This document shows, in pieces, positions 38,165 through 49,869 of a stretch of DNA of 64,000 bases. A model generated the notes under the pieces. The model was given only the letters and a program-made list of their open reading frames with translations, did no database searches and was not told where the DNA came from. Location of the stretch: the NCBI GenBank assembly GCA_021397835.1, contig JAJFZO010000896.1, forward strand, positions 3,760,501 through 3,824,500, written 5' to 3'. Every line of letters begins with the position of its first letter. The first letter of the stretch is position 1. The translations under genes and the position numbers were made by a program. This stretch comes from Moringa oleifera (Eukaryota; Streptophyta; Magnoliopsida; Brassicales; Moringaceae).

Positions 38165-40820
38165 CCCCATGGCTATCGTTAACATTGGTTGAGCCCCATA
38201 ACTATCGCTAGCATTGAGTTAGCCCCTTGACCGTCACTGGTGTTAAGAGAGCCTAATGATTGTTGTTAGGCAATCAAGTGCATTGGAGTTTCCACATAGG
38301 AGAGCATAACGATGGCCCAACGATATTCACCGATGCTACTAAATATATCTGCATTAGGTTCCCCAACGATGGCCTAATGGTAGTTTTTGGTGCAAGTAAA
38401 CACAAAGGCAAGCAGTTGAGGTGCCTAACGACGTCCTAGTGGTAGAAGTTAGCATTGAAAAAGTCCATCGACTATTACAGGGAAGTCATTTGTGTTGGCT
38501 GACGCTTACGCTAGCTTTAAAGGAATCCAATGACTGCTCAGCTATAACTATGAAGCAATCACTGGTGTTGGCAATTGCTAGCGCAAGCAACAAGGGAACC
38601 CAAGGATTTATCAACTATTGCCACAAGGAAGTTTTTGGTGCTGGTAGACTCTATTGCCAGCATAGGTGGAGCCTAACGATGACCCCATGATAGTCGTTAT
38701 TATTATGAAAGCCTAACAACTGTTGCGTGCAGTTGTTGATAATGGTAAATGCAAGCGCTACCACCATGGGAGATCAACGACGACCAAACGACAGTCGCTA
38801 CTATAAGGGGACATCTTCTGTTAAGTTCCCCTAAAGATGGCCCAATAGTAATCAGTAGCTCAGTCGCGAGAGTAAGCATCAGATAAGCCTAACGACAACC
38901 TAGCAATAGTTGTTGGCATTGGGAGAGGCCAACCACTAGTGTGAAGAGGTCACTCATGCGGGCAGACGCTCGCATCAACATTTGGGCAACCAAATGACTG
39001 CACAATTATTATGAGTCTATTGTTGGTGTTGGCGAACATCAAATGCCAGCACTAGGGGAACCTAAGGACTTCATAGCTATTACTGCAGCGTAGTTACTGG
39101 TGTCGGTAGATGCTATCAACACCGAGGGAGCCTTGCGATGAATCCACGACAGTTACTGGCGTAGGTAGAGCCCAACAACTATTGTTGGGCAATTGCTGGC
39201 GCTAGTAGAGGCAAGCACTATAACGAGGGTAGCTTGGCGATGATCCAACGGCACTCACTTGCATTAGCAGACATCGATGCCAGGTTCCCCCCGTAATGGC
39301 CCACTAGGTTTCGTTGGCATAGGCAGACGCAAGGAAAAACACTAGAGGAGACTAACAATGGCCAAGTAGCAATTGTTGGCACTAAGAGAGCCCAATGACT
39401 CTTGCGGGGCAGTTGTTGGGACTGGGAAATGCTAACACTAGCTTCTGGGGAACTCAACAATTGTCCAACTACTGCTACGAAGCAGTTGAAGCTATCGGTT
39501 GATGCTAGTGCCAATACTAAGGGAACCCTAGACAGCCCAACTATTATTTTGGGGCAGTTGTTTGTGTCGGTAGATGCCAATAGGAAGCCTAATGATGACC
39601 CTTTGATTGTCATGATCATTGGGAAAGCCCAGCCACTTTCTTATGCAGTCCTACGCACTCGTTGATGCTAGTGCTAGTACTAAGGGGGCTCAACAATAAC
39701 TTAGCGATAGTTGTTGGCTCAACAATGGCCTAACGGTAGTAATTGACATTGGGAGAGACCAACAGTTGATGCAGGGATGTCGCTAGTGGTTGCAAAAGTT
39801 CAACCAGCTTTGGGGGAACCCAATGACAGCTACAGGACAGATACTAGTGTCTGTAGACATTTGTGCTAGCACCAAGGAAAACTAAAGACAACATCATGAT
39901 AGTCGCTAGCGTTGCGAGAGCCCAAACTGCTGTTCGGTAATCGCTAGCATTGGTAGTAGCTAGCGCCATTACTAGGGGATCTCTATTTTGACTTAGCAGC
40001 AGTCCTTCGCATTAACAGAGATTTACGCCGAGTTCCCCTACTGATGGCCTAGTGGACATCGCTAGCACAACCAGATGTGAGGCCAAGATCTCGACGAGCC
40101 CAACGATGGCCTAGTAGTAGTAGTTGCGATTGATAAAGCCCAACAACTACTATGGTAAAATTGCTAGTGCTGGCAAACCTTAACACTAACTTTGAGGGAA
40201 CCTAACAATTGCGAACCTACTACTATAGGGCAGTTTCCCATGTTGGTAAATGCTAATGCTCGCACTAAGAGAACCTTAGTACTGCCCAACTGTTACTGTA
40301 AGGAAATTACTAGTGTCGGTAGATGCCAGTGTTAGGACTGATAGAGCCCAACGACGTCCTCATGACAGTCACTAGCATTGAGAGAGCCCAACGAGTATAA
40401 CTGGCAGTTTTTGGCGCTGTTTAAGGTCAGTGCGAACAATAGCGGAGCTCAACAATGACCTAGCGATAGTTATTGGCACTAGCATACATCTCCACTTGGT
40501 TCTTTTAATGATGGCCCAACGGTAGTTGTTGGCACAGGTAGATGCTAAGACAAGTAGTTAAGGAGACCAATGACAAAATAGGAGTAGTAATTTGAGAGAC
40601 TAGAGATCGACGATTGTTGTAAGGCAATCGTTCGTGTTGCTAGACATTACCGTTAGCTTTGGGGGAACCCAACGACTGCCTAGCTGCTATAACGAGGAAG
40701 TTGGTGGTATTATAAGACACTTACGATAACACAAAGGGAATACAAGGGCTGCCTAGCTGTTGCTGTAGGGTAATTCTTTGTGTCAGTAGACACTAATGCC
40801 AGCACCGAGGCCAGCAACTG
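38165..40820 (+). repeat. Higher-order repeat copy 5
   Basis: 2656 bp with two minisatellite units. The second half matches copy 3 at AAGATCTCGACGAGCC (40085) and at the GAGAGACTAGAG word. It has the long GAAGCAGTTGAAGCTATCGG form near 39479, as in copies 1 and 7 but not copy 3. It also has a short deletion giving GTAGCTCAGTCGCG near 38858, where others read CTCACTTAGTCGCG. This copy is therefore a mosaic of two lineages. Confidence 0.9.
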
Positions 40821-43470
40821 CCCCATGACTATTGCTAGCATTGGGTGAGCCCCATGACTATTGCTAACATTGAGCGAGCCCCTTGACAGTCACTAGTGTC
40901 AGGAGAGCCTAATGATTTTTGTTAGGCAATCAAGTGCATTGGAGTTTTAGCATAAGAAAGCTCAACGATGGCCCAATGGTATTCACCGATGCTACTAAAT
41001 ATATCTGCATTAGGTTCCCCAACGATGGCCAAATGGTAGTCTTTGGTGCAGGTAAACACAAAGGCAAGCAGTTGAGGTGCCTAACGACGTCCTAGTGTAG
41101 AAATTGGCATTGTAAAAGTCCATCGACTATTACAGGGAAGTTATTTGTGTTGGCTGACGCTTACGCTGGCTTTAAAGGAACCCAATGACTGCTCAAATAT
41201 TCCTATGAAGCACTCACTGGTGTTGGCAACTGCTAGTGCAAGCAACAAGGGAACCAATGGATTTATCAACTACTGTCACAAGGTAGTTTTTGGTGTTGGT
41301 AGACTCTATTGCTAGCATAGGTGAAGCCTAACGATGACCACATGATAGTCACTATTATTATCAAAGCCCAACAATTACTGTGTGCAGTCGTTGATAATGG
41401 TAAATGCGAGCGTTACCACCATGGGAGATCAACGACGACCAAATGACAGTCGCTACTATAAGGGGACATCTTCTGTTAGGTTCCCTTAGAGATGGCCCAA
41501 TAGTAATCAGTAGCTCACTTAGTCGCGAAAGTAAGCATCAGAGAAGCCTAACAACGGCCTAGCAATAGTAATTGGCATTGGTAGAGGCCAACCACTAGTG
41601 TGAAAAGGTCACTCATGCTAGTGGATGCTAGCATCAACATTTGGGCAACCAAATGACTACGCTATTATTATTATGAGTCTATTGTTAGTGTTGGCAGACA
41701 TCAAATGCCAGCACTAGGGGAACCTAAGGACTTCATAGCTATTACTGCAGTGTAGTTGCTGGTGTCGGTAGATACTATCAACACCGAGAGAGCCTTGTGA
41801 TGAATCCACGATAGTTACTGGCGTAGGTAGAGCCCAACAACTATTGTTGGGCAATTGCTGGCGCTAGTAGAGGCAAGCACTATAACTAGGGTGGCTTGGC
41901 AATGATCCAACGGCACTCACTTGCATTAGCAGACATCGATGCCAAGTTCCTGTAATGGCCCAGTAGTTGTCGCTAGCATAGGCAGACGTAAGGAAAAACA
42001 CTAGAGGAGACTAACAATGACCAAGTAGCCATAGTTGGCACACAGAGAGCCCAATGACTCTTGCAGGGCAGTTGTTGGGACTGGGAAATGCTAACATTAG
42101 CTTTAGGGGAACTTAACAATTGTCCAGCTACTGCTGCGAAGCTATCGGTTGATGCTAGCGCCAAAACTAAGGGAACCCTAGACAGCCCAACTATTATTGT
42201 TGGGCAGTTGTTGGTGTCGGTAGATGCCAATAGGAAGCCTAATGACGACCCTTTGATCGTCATGATCATTGGGAAAGCCCAGCCACTTTCTTTGGCAGTC
42301 CTACATACTCGTTGATGCTAGTGCTAGCACTAAGGGAGCTTAACAATAACTTAGCGATGGTCGTTGATTCAACAATGGCCTAACAGTAGTAATTGACAAT
42401 GGGAGAGACCAACAATTGGTGCAGGGATGTCGCCAATGGTTGCAGAAGTTCAACCAGCTTTGAGGGAACCCAACGACTGCTACATGGCAGATAGTAGTGT
42501 CTGTAGATATTTGTGCTAGCACCAAGGAAAACTAAGGACAACCCTATGATAGTCGCTAGCATTGTGAGAGCCCAAACTGTAGTTGGGCAATTGCTAGCAT
42601 TGGTAGTAGCTAGCACAATTACTAGGGGATCTCTACTATGACTTAGCAGCAGTCTTTCGCATTGACAGAGATCTACACTGGGTTCCCCTATTGATGGCCT
42701 AGTGGACATTGCTAGCACAACCAGATGTGAGGCCAAGCACTCGACGAGCCCAACGATGGCCTAGTAGTAGTAGTTGGGATTAATAAAGCCTAACAACTAC
42801 TATGGCAAAATTGATAGTGCTGGCAAACCTTAACACTAACTTTGAGGGAACCTAACAATTGCTAACCTCCTACTATAGGGCAACTTCTCGTGTTGGTAAA
42901 TGAAAATCCTCGCACTAAGAGAACCTTAGTATTGCGCGACTTTTACTGTGAGGAAATTATTAGTGTCGGTAGACGCCAGTGTTAGGATCGATAGAGCCCA
43001 ACGACATCCTTATGACAGCCACTAGCATTAGGAGAGCCCAACGAGTATAATTGGCAGTTTTTGGAGCTGTTTAAGGTTAGTGCCAACACTAGGGGAGCTC
43101 AACGATGACCTAGTGACAGTTATTGGCACTGGCATACATCTCCACTTGGTTCCTTTAATGATGGCCCAACGGTAGTTGCTGACACAGGTAGATGCTAAGG
43201 CAAGTAGTTGAGGAGACCAATGACAAAATAGTAGTAGTAATTTGAGTTACGCGAGATCGATGACTATTGTAGGGCAATCGTTCGTGCTGGTAGACCTTAC
43301 CATTAGCTTTGAGGGAACCCAACGACTGCCTAGCTGCTATAGCGAGGAAGTTGGTGGTGTTATAAGACACTTACGATAACACAAAGGGAATGCAAGGGTT
43401 GCCTAGCTGTTGCTGTAAGGTAATTATTTGTGTCAGTAGACACTAATGCCAGCACCGAGGCTAGCGACTG
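40821..43470 (+). repeat. Higher-order repeat copy 6
   Basis: 2650 bp with two minisatellite units. It pairs with copy 4 at three diagnostic places (CATAAGAAAGCTC near 40950, GTTGATTCAACAATGG near 42364, TTACGCGAGATCGA near 43248). It has lost a few bases in the GTTCCCCCTGTAATGG word (near 41946 it reads GTTCCTGTAATGG). It has the short CGAAGCTATCGG form near 42147. Confidence 0.9.
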
Positions 43471-45228
43471 CCCCATAACTATCGCTAACATTGGGTGAGC
43501 CCTATGACTATCGCTAGCATTGGGTGAGCCCCATGACTGTTGCTAGCATTGAGTGAGCCCCTTGGCCGTCACTGGTGTTAGGAGAGCCTAATGATTGTTG
43601 TTAGGCAATCAAGTGCATTGAAGTTTCAGCATAGGAGAGCTCAACGATGGCCCAACGGTATTCACCGATGCTACTAAATATATCTACATTAGGTTCCCCA
43701 ACGATGGCCTAATGGTAGTTTTTGGTGCAAGTAAACACAAAGGCAAGCAGTTGAGGTGCCTAACGATGTCCTAGTGGTAGAAATTGGCATTGGAAAAGTC
43801 CATCGACTATTACAGGGAAGTCATTTGTGTTGGCTGACGCTTACGCTAGCTTTAAAGGAACCCAATGGCTGCTCAACTATTCCTATGAAGCAATCACTGG
43901 TGTTGGCAATCGCTAGCGCAAGCAACAAAGGAACCCAAGGATTTATCAACTATTGTCACAAGGTAGTTTTTGGTATTGGTAGACTCTATTGCTAGCATAG
44001 GTGGAGCCTAACAATGACCACATGATAGTCACTATTATTATGAAAGCCCAACAACTACTGCGTGTAGTCCTTGATAATGGTAAATGCGAGCGTTACCACC
44101 ATGGGAGATCAACGACAACCAAACAACAGTCGCTACTATAAGGGGATATCTTCTGTTAGGTTCCCCTAAAGTTGGCCCAATTGTAATCAGTAGCTCACTT
44201 AGTCACGGGAGTAAGCATTAGAGAAGCCTAATGACGGCCTAGCAATAGTAGTTGGCATTGGGAGAGGCCAACCACTAGTGTGATGAAGTCACTCCTACTG
44301 GTGGACGCTCGCATCAACATTTGGGCAACCAAATGACTACACAATTATTATTATGAGTCTATTGTTGGTGTTGCCAGACATCAAATGCCAGCACTAGGGG
44401 AACCTAAGGACTTCACAGCTATTACTGTAGCGTAGTTACTGGTGTCGGTAGATGCTATGAACATTGAGGGAGCCTTGCGATGAATCCACGACAGTTACTG
44501 GCGTAGGTAGAGCCTAACAACTTTTGTTGGGCAATTACTGGCGCTAGTAGAGGCAAGCACTATAACTAGGGTAGCTTGGCGATGATCCAAAGACACTCAC
44601 TTGCAATAACAAACATCAATGCTAGGTTCCCCCTGTAATGGCCTAGTAGTTGTCGCTGGCATAGGCAAACGCAAGGAAAAACACTAAAGGAGACTAACAA
44701 TGGCCAAGTAGCAATAGTTGGCACTGAGAGAGCCCAATGACTATTGCGGGGCAATTGTTAGGACTGGAAAATGCTAACACTAGCTTTAAGGGAACTTAAC
44801 AATTGTCCAGCTACTGCTATGAAGCAGTTGAAGCTATCGGTTGATGCTAGTGCCAATACTGAGGGAACCCTAGACTGCCCAACTATTATTGTTGGGCAGT
44901 TGTTGGCGTCAGTAGATGCCAATATGAAGCCTAATGACGGCCCTTTGATCGTCATGATCATTGGGAAAGCCCAGCCACTTTCTTAGGCAGTCCTATACAC
45001 TCGTTGATGCTAGTGCTAGCACTAAGGGAGCTCAACAATAACTTAGCGATAGTCGTTAGCTTTGGGGGAACCCAACGACTGCCTAGCTGCTATAGCGAGG
45101 AAGTTGGTGGTGTTATTAGACACTTACGATAACACAAAGGGAATGCAAGGGTTGCCTAACTGTTGCTGTCGGGTAATTATTTGTGTAAGTAGACACTAAT
45201 GCCAACACCAAGGCCACCTAGCGACTAC
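43471..45228 (+). repeat. Higher-order repeat copy 7, internally deleted
   Basis: This copy is about 1.76 kb instead of 2.65 kb, with three minisatellite units. It follows the other copies up to CTTAGCGATAGTCGTT at about 45057. It then jumps to AGCTTTGGGGGAACCC, which in copy 5 lies about 939 bp further on (from 39715 to 40654). The joint has a 4 bp overlap, CGTT, present at both parent sites. It then follows the normal unit to its end at GCGACTACCC (about 45228), exactly where the next minisatellite would begin. Nothing of an eighth copy follows. Confidence 0.92.
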
Positions 45229-46807
45229 CCTATGATAGTCATTAGTGTTGAGAAAGCCCAATGACTACGATTGGGAAGTCCCTAACACTAGTAAATGCTA
45301 GCACCAGCATTAAAGGAATGTAGCAATGACCCAATGGTAATTGTCAGCATTGGCAAACATTTACACTGGGTTCCCTCAGTGATGCATAAGCGACGGTCGC
45401 TAGCGTTAGTAAATGCGAGGGGAGGCACTAGAATAGGCCAACGATGGCCTGACAACATTAGTGGGTATTAAGAAAGCCCAAAAATTCTTGTGTGGCAGTC
45501 GCTGGTGCTTGTAACAACTACCGTTAGCTTTGGTGAAACCTAATGACTATCGAGTTACGATAGAAAGGTAGTTGTTAGTATTAGCAAATGCGAGCGCCCA
45601 CACTTGAACCTAAGGATTACTCATTTATTGCTGCTGGGTAGTTACTAGTGTTAGTAAACGCTAGTTCTGGCACTAACGGAGTGAGTGATGACCCTATCAT
45701 AGTTGTTGGCGTCAGGGAAGCCCAACGACTGCTACTGAGTAGTGGGTGACACTAGTAAAAGCTAACCCCAACACTAAGGGATCACAACGACTTCCCAACT
45801 ACTATTAAGGGGTAGTTATTGGTGCTAGTAGATGCTAATACCAACTTTAGGCTAACCCAATAATTGCATAGCTATTACTGTGAAGTAGTTATTGGTATTG
45901 GTAAACACCAGTGCCTACACTGGGAGAACCTAGGGACTGGCCAATTATTGGTGTGAGGTAGTTAGTACTATCAGTAAACGCTAGTACTGGCAGTACAGGA
46001 GCCCAGTGACATCCTCATGACAGTTAGTACCATTAAGACAGCTTAATGATTGTTACTGTGTATTCGTTGGCTTTGTTTAAGGCCAGTGCCAGCATTGGGG
46101 GAGCTCTTCCATGACCTAGTGGCAGTGGCTGGCACTAGCAAATATTTACACTATGCTTCCTCAACGATGCCCCAACGATAGTCGTTAGCGTAAGTAGACG
46201 CTAATGCTCGCTTTTGGGTAATCGCTAAGAGAGCCTAACAACTATTACAGAGTAATCACTGGTATTGGTAGATGCTAGCACCAGCTTTGGGGGAACCCAA
46301 TGACTGCCCGGCTATTGTAGTAGTGAAGTAGTTAGTGTTAGTGGACACTAATGTTAGCACTAGGAGAACGTAGGGGCTACCCAACTATTACTGTAGGGCA
46401 AGTGTTAGTGTCACTAGACACTAAAACTTAGATCGGGGTGCCTAATGATGACCCTATGATAGTTGTTGGCGTTGCAGAGCCCAATGACGATTACTGGATA
46501 GGCACTGACATTGATAAAAGCGAGCACTAATAAGAAAAGAGCTAAACAACCACCTAATGAGCGTCGCTCGCACTGGTAAACATATGCATTGGGTTGCCCC
46601 AACGATGGACAAAGAACGATCATTGGAGTACGTAGATATGAGGGCAAGCATTAGAGTAACCTAACAGCAGTTTAGTAGTAGTAGTTAGTGTCAAAAAGAG
46701 CCTAAAGACTACTGCTGGGCAGCCGTTGGTGCTTATAGACACTACTACTAGCTTTGGGGGAACTTAACGACTATCCAACTACTATTACGAGGTTGTTGCT
46801 AGTGTTG
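45229..46807 (+). repeat. Satellite family B, block 2, right part
   Basis: Ordinary diverged B units between the higher-order array and A block 3. Unit landmarks such as ACACTGGGTTCCCTC (near 45366) and GCATTGGGTTGCCCC (near 46589) are present, as is GGCTTTGTTTAAGGCCAGTG near 46070. The higher-order-specific words are absent. The block ends where GCTAGTGTTGACTATGATTG passes into A-family GGCAACTGTGACTTGCC. No gene is seen. Confidence 0.88.
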
Positions 46808-49800
46808 ACTATGATTGGCAACTGTGACTTGCCTCCTGTGCCCATGGTCCATGCGACGTAGCTCCCTCAGTACGTCTGTTGGGTAATCTCTCTCCATGGA
46901 TAGCAACAAGGGCTTGGCTAGTGTGTGGTGCCAATGTCATGATCGGTGCCTATTATGGTCGCATGTTAGGCCTTCCACCCATGTGATGCTTGTTTAAGGT
47001 ATCGATGGCTTGCCTTCCATGCCTAAGTCCCGTGCACCACAGCTCCCTTGGGACGTCGTCTAAGCTATCTATCGAGAGATAGCGATAAGGGTTAGGCACA
47101 TGTGAGGTGACCATTGCCTGGCTGCCGCACCTATTGCAACCTTACGTTGGGCCTTTCGCCCATGCCACCCCTCCTAAGGGAAATCATGGCTTGGCTCTTA
47201 TGCCCATCATTTGTGTGATGTGGCCCCCTTAGTACCTTTTCTAAGGCAATTTATCGAGGGATAGCAAGGAGGATTTAGCTCTATAAGGCACCTATGGGTT
47301 GGCTAATGCCCCTACTATGATTGTAAGCTTGCCTTTTTGCCCATGCCATGCTTGTCAGGGGCTATCATGGCTTGCCTCCCATGCCCATGTTTCGTGCGAC
47401 ATGGCTCCCTTGGCACACTCACTCGGCAGTCTATTGACGGATGGTGTCGAGGGTCTAGCTCACATGGGATGCCCATGGCCCTTCCACTAATGTGATGTCT
47501 ACCGAGGGTAACTAGGCTTACCTTTCATGCCTATTGTCTGAGCAGTGCGATTCTTTTTGAACATTCGCTGAACAATCTATCGAGCGATACGATGAGGGTC
47601 AAGTTCACATAGGGCACCGATGACTTGGTGGCGCAGTTACTACGATCACTTGTTGGGCGCTCCACCCATCACAAGCCTACTAAAGCCAGCGTGGCTTGCT
47701 TCCGTGCCCATGGTCCATGTGATGTGGCTCACTTAAAATGCTCAATCAACAACCTATCGAGGGATAGTGATAAGGGTCTGGCTTATGTGGGGTGCCCATG
47801 GCCTGGCTAGCGTGCCCACTACGAATGCACCTTGGGCATTTCACCCACATCGTGACTATTGGGGGCACCCATGGCTTACCTTTCATGCCTATGGTTCATT
47901 CAATGCAGCTCCTTTTGCACTCTCGCTAGGCAATCTATTGAGCAAAAGTTATGAGTGTCTAGCTTGCATGGGGACACCCATGGCATGGCTGGTGCACCTA
48001 CTACGGTTGCACGTTGGGCCTTCTATCCTTGCTCTGCCTGCTAGGGATAGCCCTTGCCTACCTCCCATGCCCATGGTGCTTGCAACGCTGCTTCCTTGGC
48101 ATGCTCAATGGGCAGTCTACAGAGCGATAGCAATGAGGGTCTAGCTTGTATGAGAGCACCCATGGCCTGTTTGGTGCTCTTACTATGGCCACATGTTGGG
48201 CCTTCCATCCTTGCTACATCGCGTGGAGGCAACCGTGGCTTGCATCCCGTGCCCATGGTCCTTGTGATGCAGCTCCCTTGGCATGCTTGATTGGTAATCT
48301 ATTGATAGATCACGTTGAGGGTTTGGCATACGTAGGGCACTCATGGCTTGTCTCCTAATCCCATGGTTTGTGTAACATGGCTCCTTTAGCACACTTGCTA
48401 GGTAGTTTATTGAGTGAAAATGATGAGTGTTTGACATGCATGAGGCACCATTAGCCTCGCTAGCATGCTTGCTTCAGCAGCACGTTGGGCCTTTTGCCCA
48501 TGCTAAGCATGTTAAAGATAGCCATAGCTTACCTCCATGCCCATCTATATGGAGCATCTCCCTTAGCATGCTTGCTTGGCAGTATGTGGAGGGACAAAAT
48601 TAGGGATCTTGCTCACCTGGGTTGCCTAAGGCCTGGTTGGCACCTATTATGGCCATTAGCTGGGCGGACATCTCATACCTATTGGGGCAGCTCGGGCTTG
48701 CCACTTGAGCCTACTGTCTATGTGATACGGCAACCTTGGCACGCTCGTGGAGCAATCTATTAAGGAACAACGACAAGGGTCGAAAAAGCGTGGGGTGCCC
48801 ATGGCTTGGCCGGTATGTCATTTACAACAAAACATTAGGCCTTTTTCATCATGCCATGCCTCCTAGGGCCAGTCGTGGCTTGCGTCAAATGCTAATGGTC
48901 CATGCAATGTGGCTCCTTTGCACGCTCACTTGGCAGTTTATCAAGGGATAGTTATAAGGTTCTAGCTCACGTAAGGCTCCCATGGCCTAGTTAGCACGCC
49001 TGCTGTGGCTGCAGGCTGGGCCTTTTGTCGATGTCGTGTGTGGTGGGCATGTCTTGATTCTCATGCCTATGATCCATGCTACGTTGCTCCCTTGGAACAA
49101 TCACTAGCTATCTATCAAGAGACAACGATGATGGTTTAACTTACGTGGGATGCCCATATCCTTCCTGATGTGCCTACTATGTTCATAAGTTGAGCCTTTA
49201 ACCCATATCATGCCTATTGGAGGCAACCGCGGCTTGTCCCTCCTGCCTATGGTTTATATGATGCAGTTTCCTTGACATAGTGGCAGGGTAGTCTATTAAG
49301 GGATAGTGACAAGGGTGTTGCTAGCATGAGGTGCCCATGGCCTAGCAGGTGCGGCTACTGCAACAACACACAGGGCTTTCCAACCTGTGTCATGCTTGTT
49401 GGGGGCTATCATGGCTTGCTTTTTATGCCTATGGTTCATGTGACGTGGCTCCGTTAGCACACTCTCTGGTCAATCTATTGAGGAAGAGCCAAGAGGATTT
49501 TGCTTACGTAAGGCATTGATGGCCTTGTAAGCTTGCCTGTTGTAGCCACATGTTGGGTCTTTCACCTATCCCATGGAGTGGGAGGCATGACTATAGTGGC
49601 CGCACACTGGGCCTGCTACTCATGCCATGCCTATTGGGGGCTACCATGGCTTGTCTCCCGTGCCTATTATTCATGCAATGCGGCTCCATTGCCATGCTCG
49701 CTGTGCAACCTATCGACGGACGGCAAAGAGGGTTTTGCTCGCATGAGACGACCATGGATTGGTTTGCTTGACTGCTACGACTGTAAGTAGGGCCTTCTGC

Positions 49801-49869
49801 CCATGCCTGCCTACTGGGGGTAGTCGTGGCTTACATGCTATGTCCATGGTTCGCGTGACTAGGCTCCCT
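46808..49869 (+). repeat. Satellite family A, block 3
   Basis: About 180 bp A monomers, same orientation as all other A blocks. Most of this block is colinear with A block 4. GGATTTAGCT at 47271 matches 62462, the shortened monomer GCCCATGGCCCTTCCAC at 47471 matches GCCCATAGGCCTTCCA at about 62663, and CACGTTGGGC at 48481 matches 63741. The same monomer, with the rare AAGCATGTTAAAG word, is at about 56-95 in block 1. The shortened monomer lacks about 36 bp between the CCATGGCC and CCTTCCAC words. The right end breaks inside a monomer after GGCTCCC. Confidence 0.92.

Larger units (their letters stand above)
27454..45228 (+). repeat. Higher-order repeat array, 7 copies of a ~2.66 kb B unit
   Basis: Seven direct copies of a multi-subunit B segment. 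The landmark TTGGAGTTTC recurs at 27601, 30293, 32975, 35629, 38283, 40939 and 43618 (with one base changed in the last), giving steps of 2692, 2682, 2654, 2654, 2656 and 2679 bp. Copies look about 90-97% alike by eye, whereas the B units inside one copy are strongly diverged, which is the definition of a higher-order repeat. Words specific to this unit include CTACTAAATATAT, GGCAAGCAGTTGAGGTGCC, GATCGTCATGATCATTGG and GACACTTACGATAAC. Six copies are complete and the seventh has lost about 0.94 kb. Flanking B sequence on both sides is much more diverged. Confidence 0.95.

Noticed and set aside
39218..39619. The longest open frame in the window, 133 codons on the minus strand
   Set aside because: It spans ordinary B subrepeats, overlaps an open frame on the other strand, and is broken by stops in sister copies. 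A frame of this length is expected by chance where stop codons are locally depleted.
28754..44986. A similar open frame of about 70-85 codons recurring in most higher-order copies (near 28754, 31418, 36755, 39402, 42061, 44771)
   Set aside because: It recurs because the DNA recurs. The frame is closed or shifted in copy 3 and varies by a 9 bp indel. There is no promoter, start context, domain or sign of codon-level constraint, and the opposite strand has equally long frames over the same place.
27454..45228. A CRISPR-like array (regular repeats with short spacing)
   Set aside because: The 29 bp units are directly adjacent with no spacers, occur only 2-3 times per cluster, and lie in eukaryote-like satellite DNA without cas genes.
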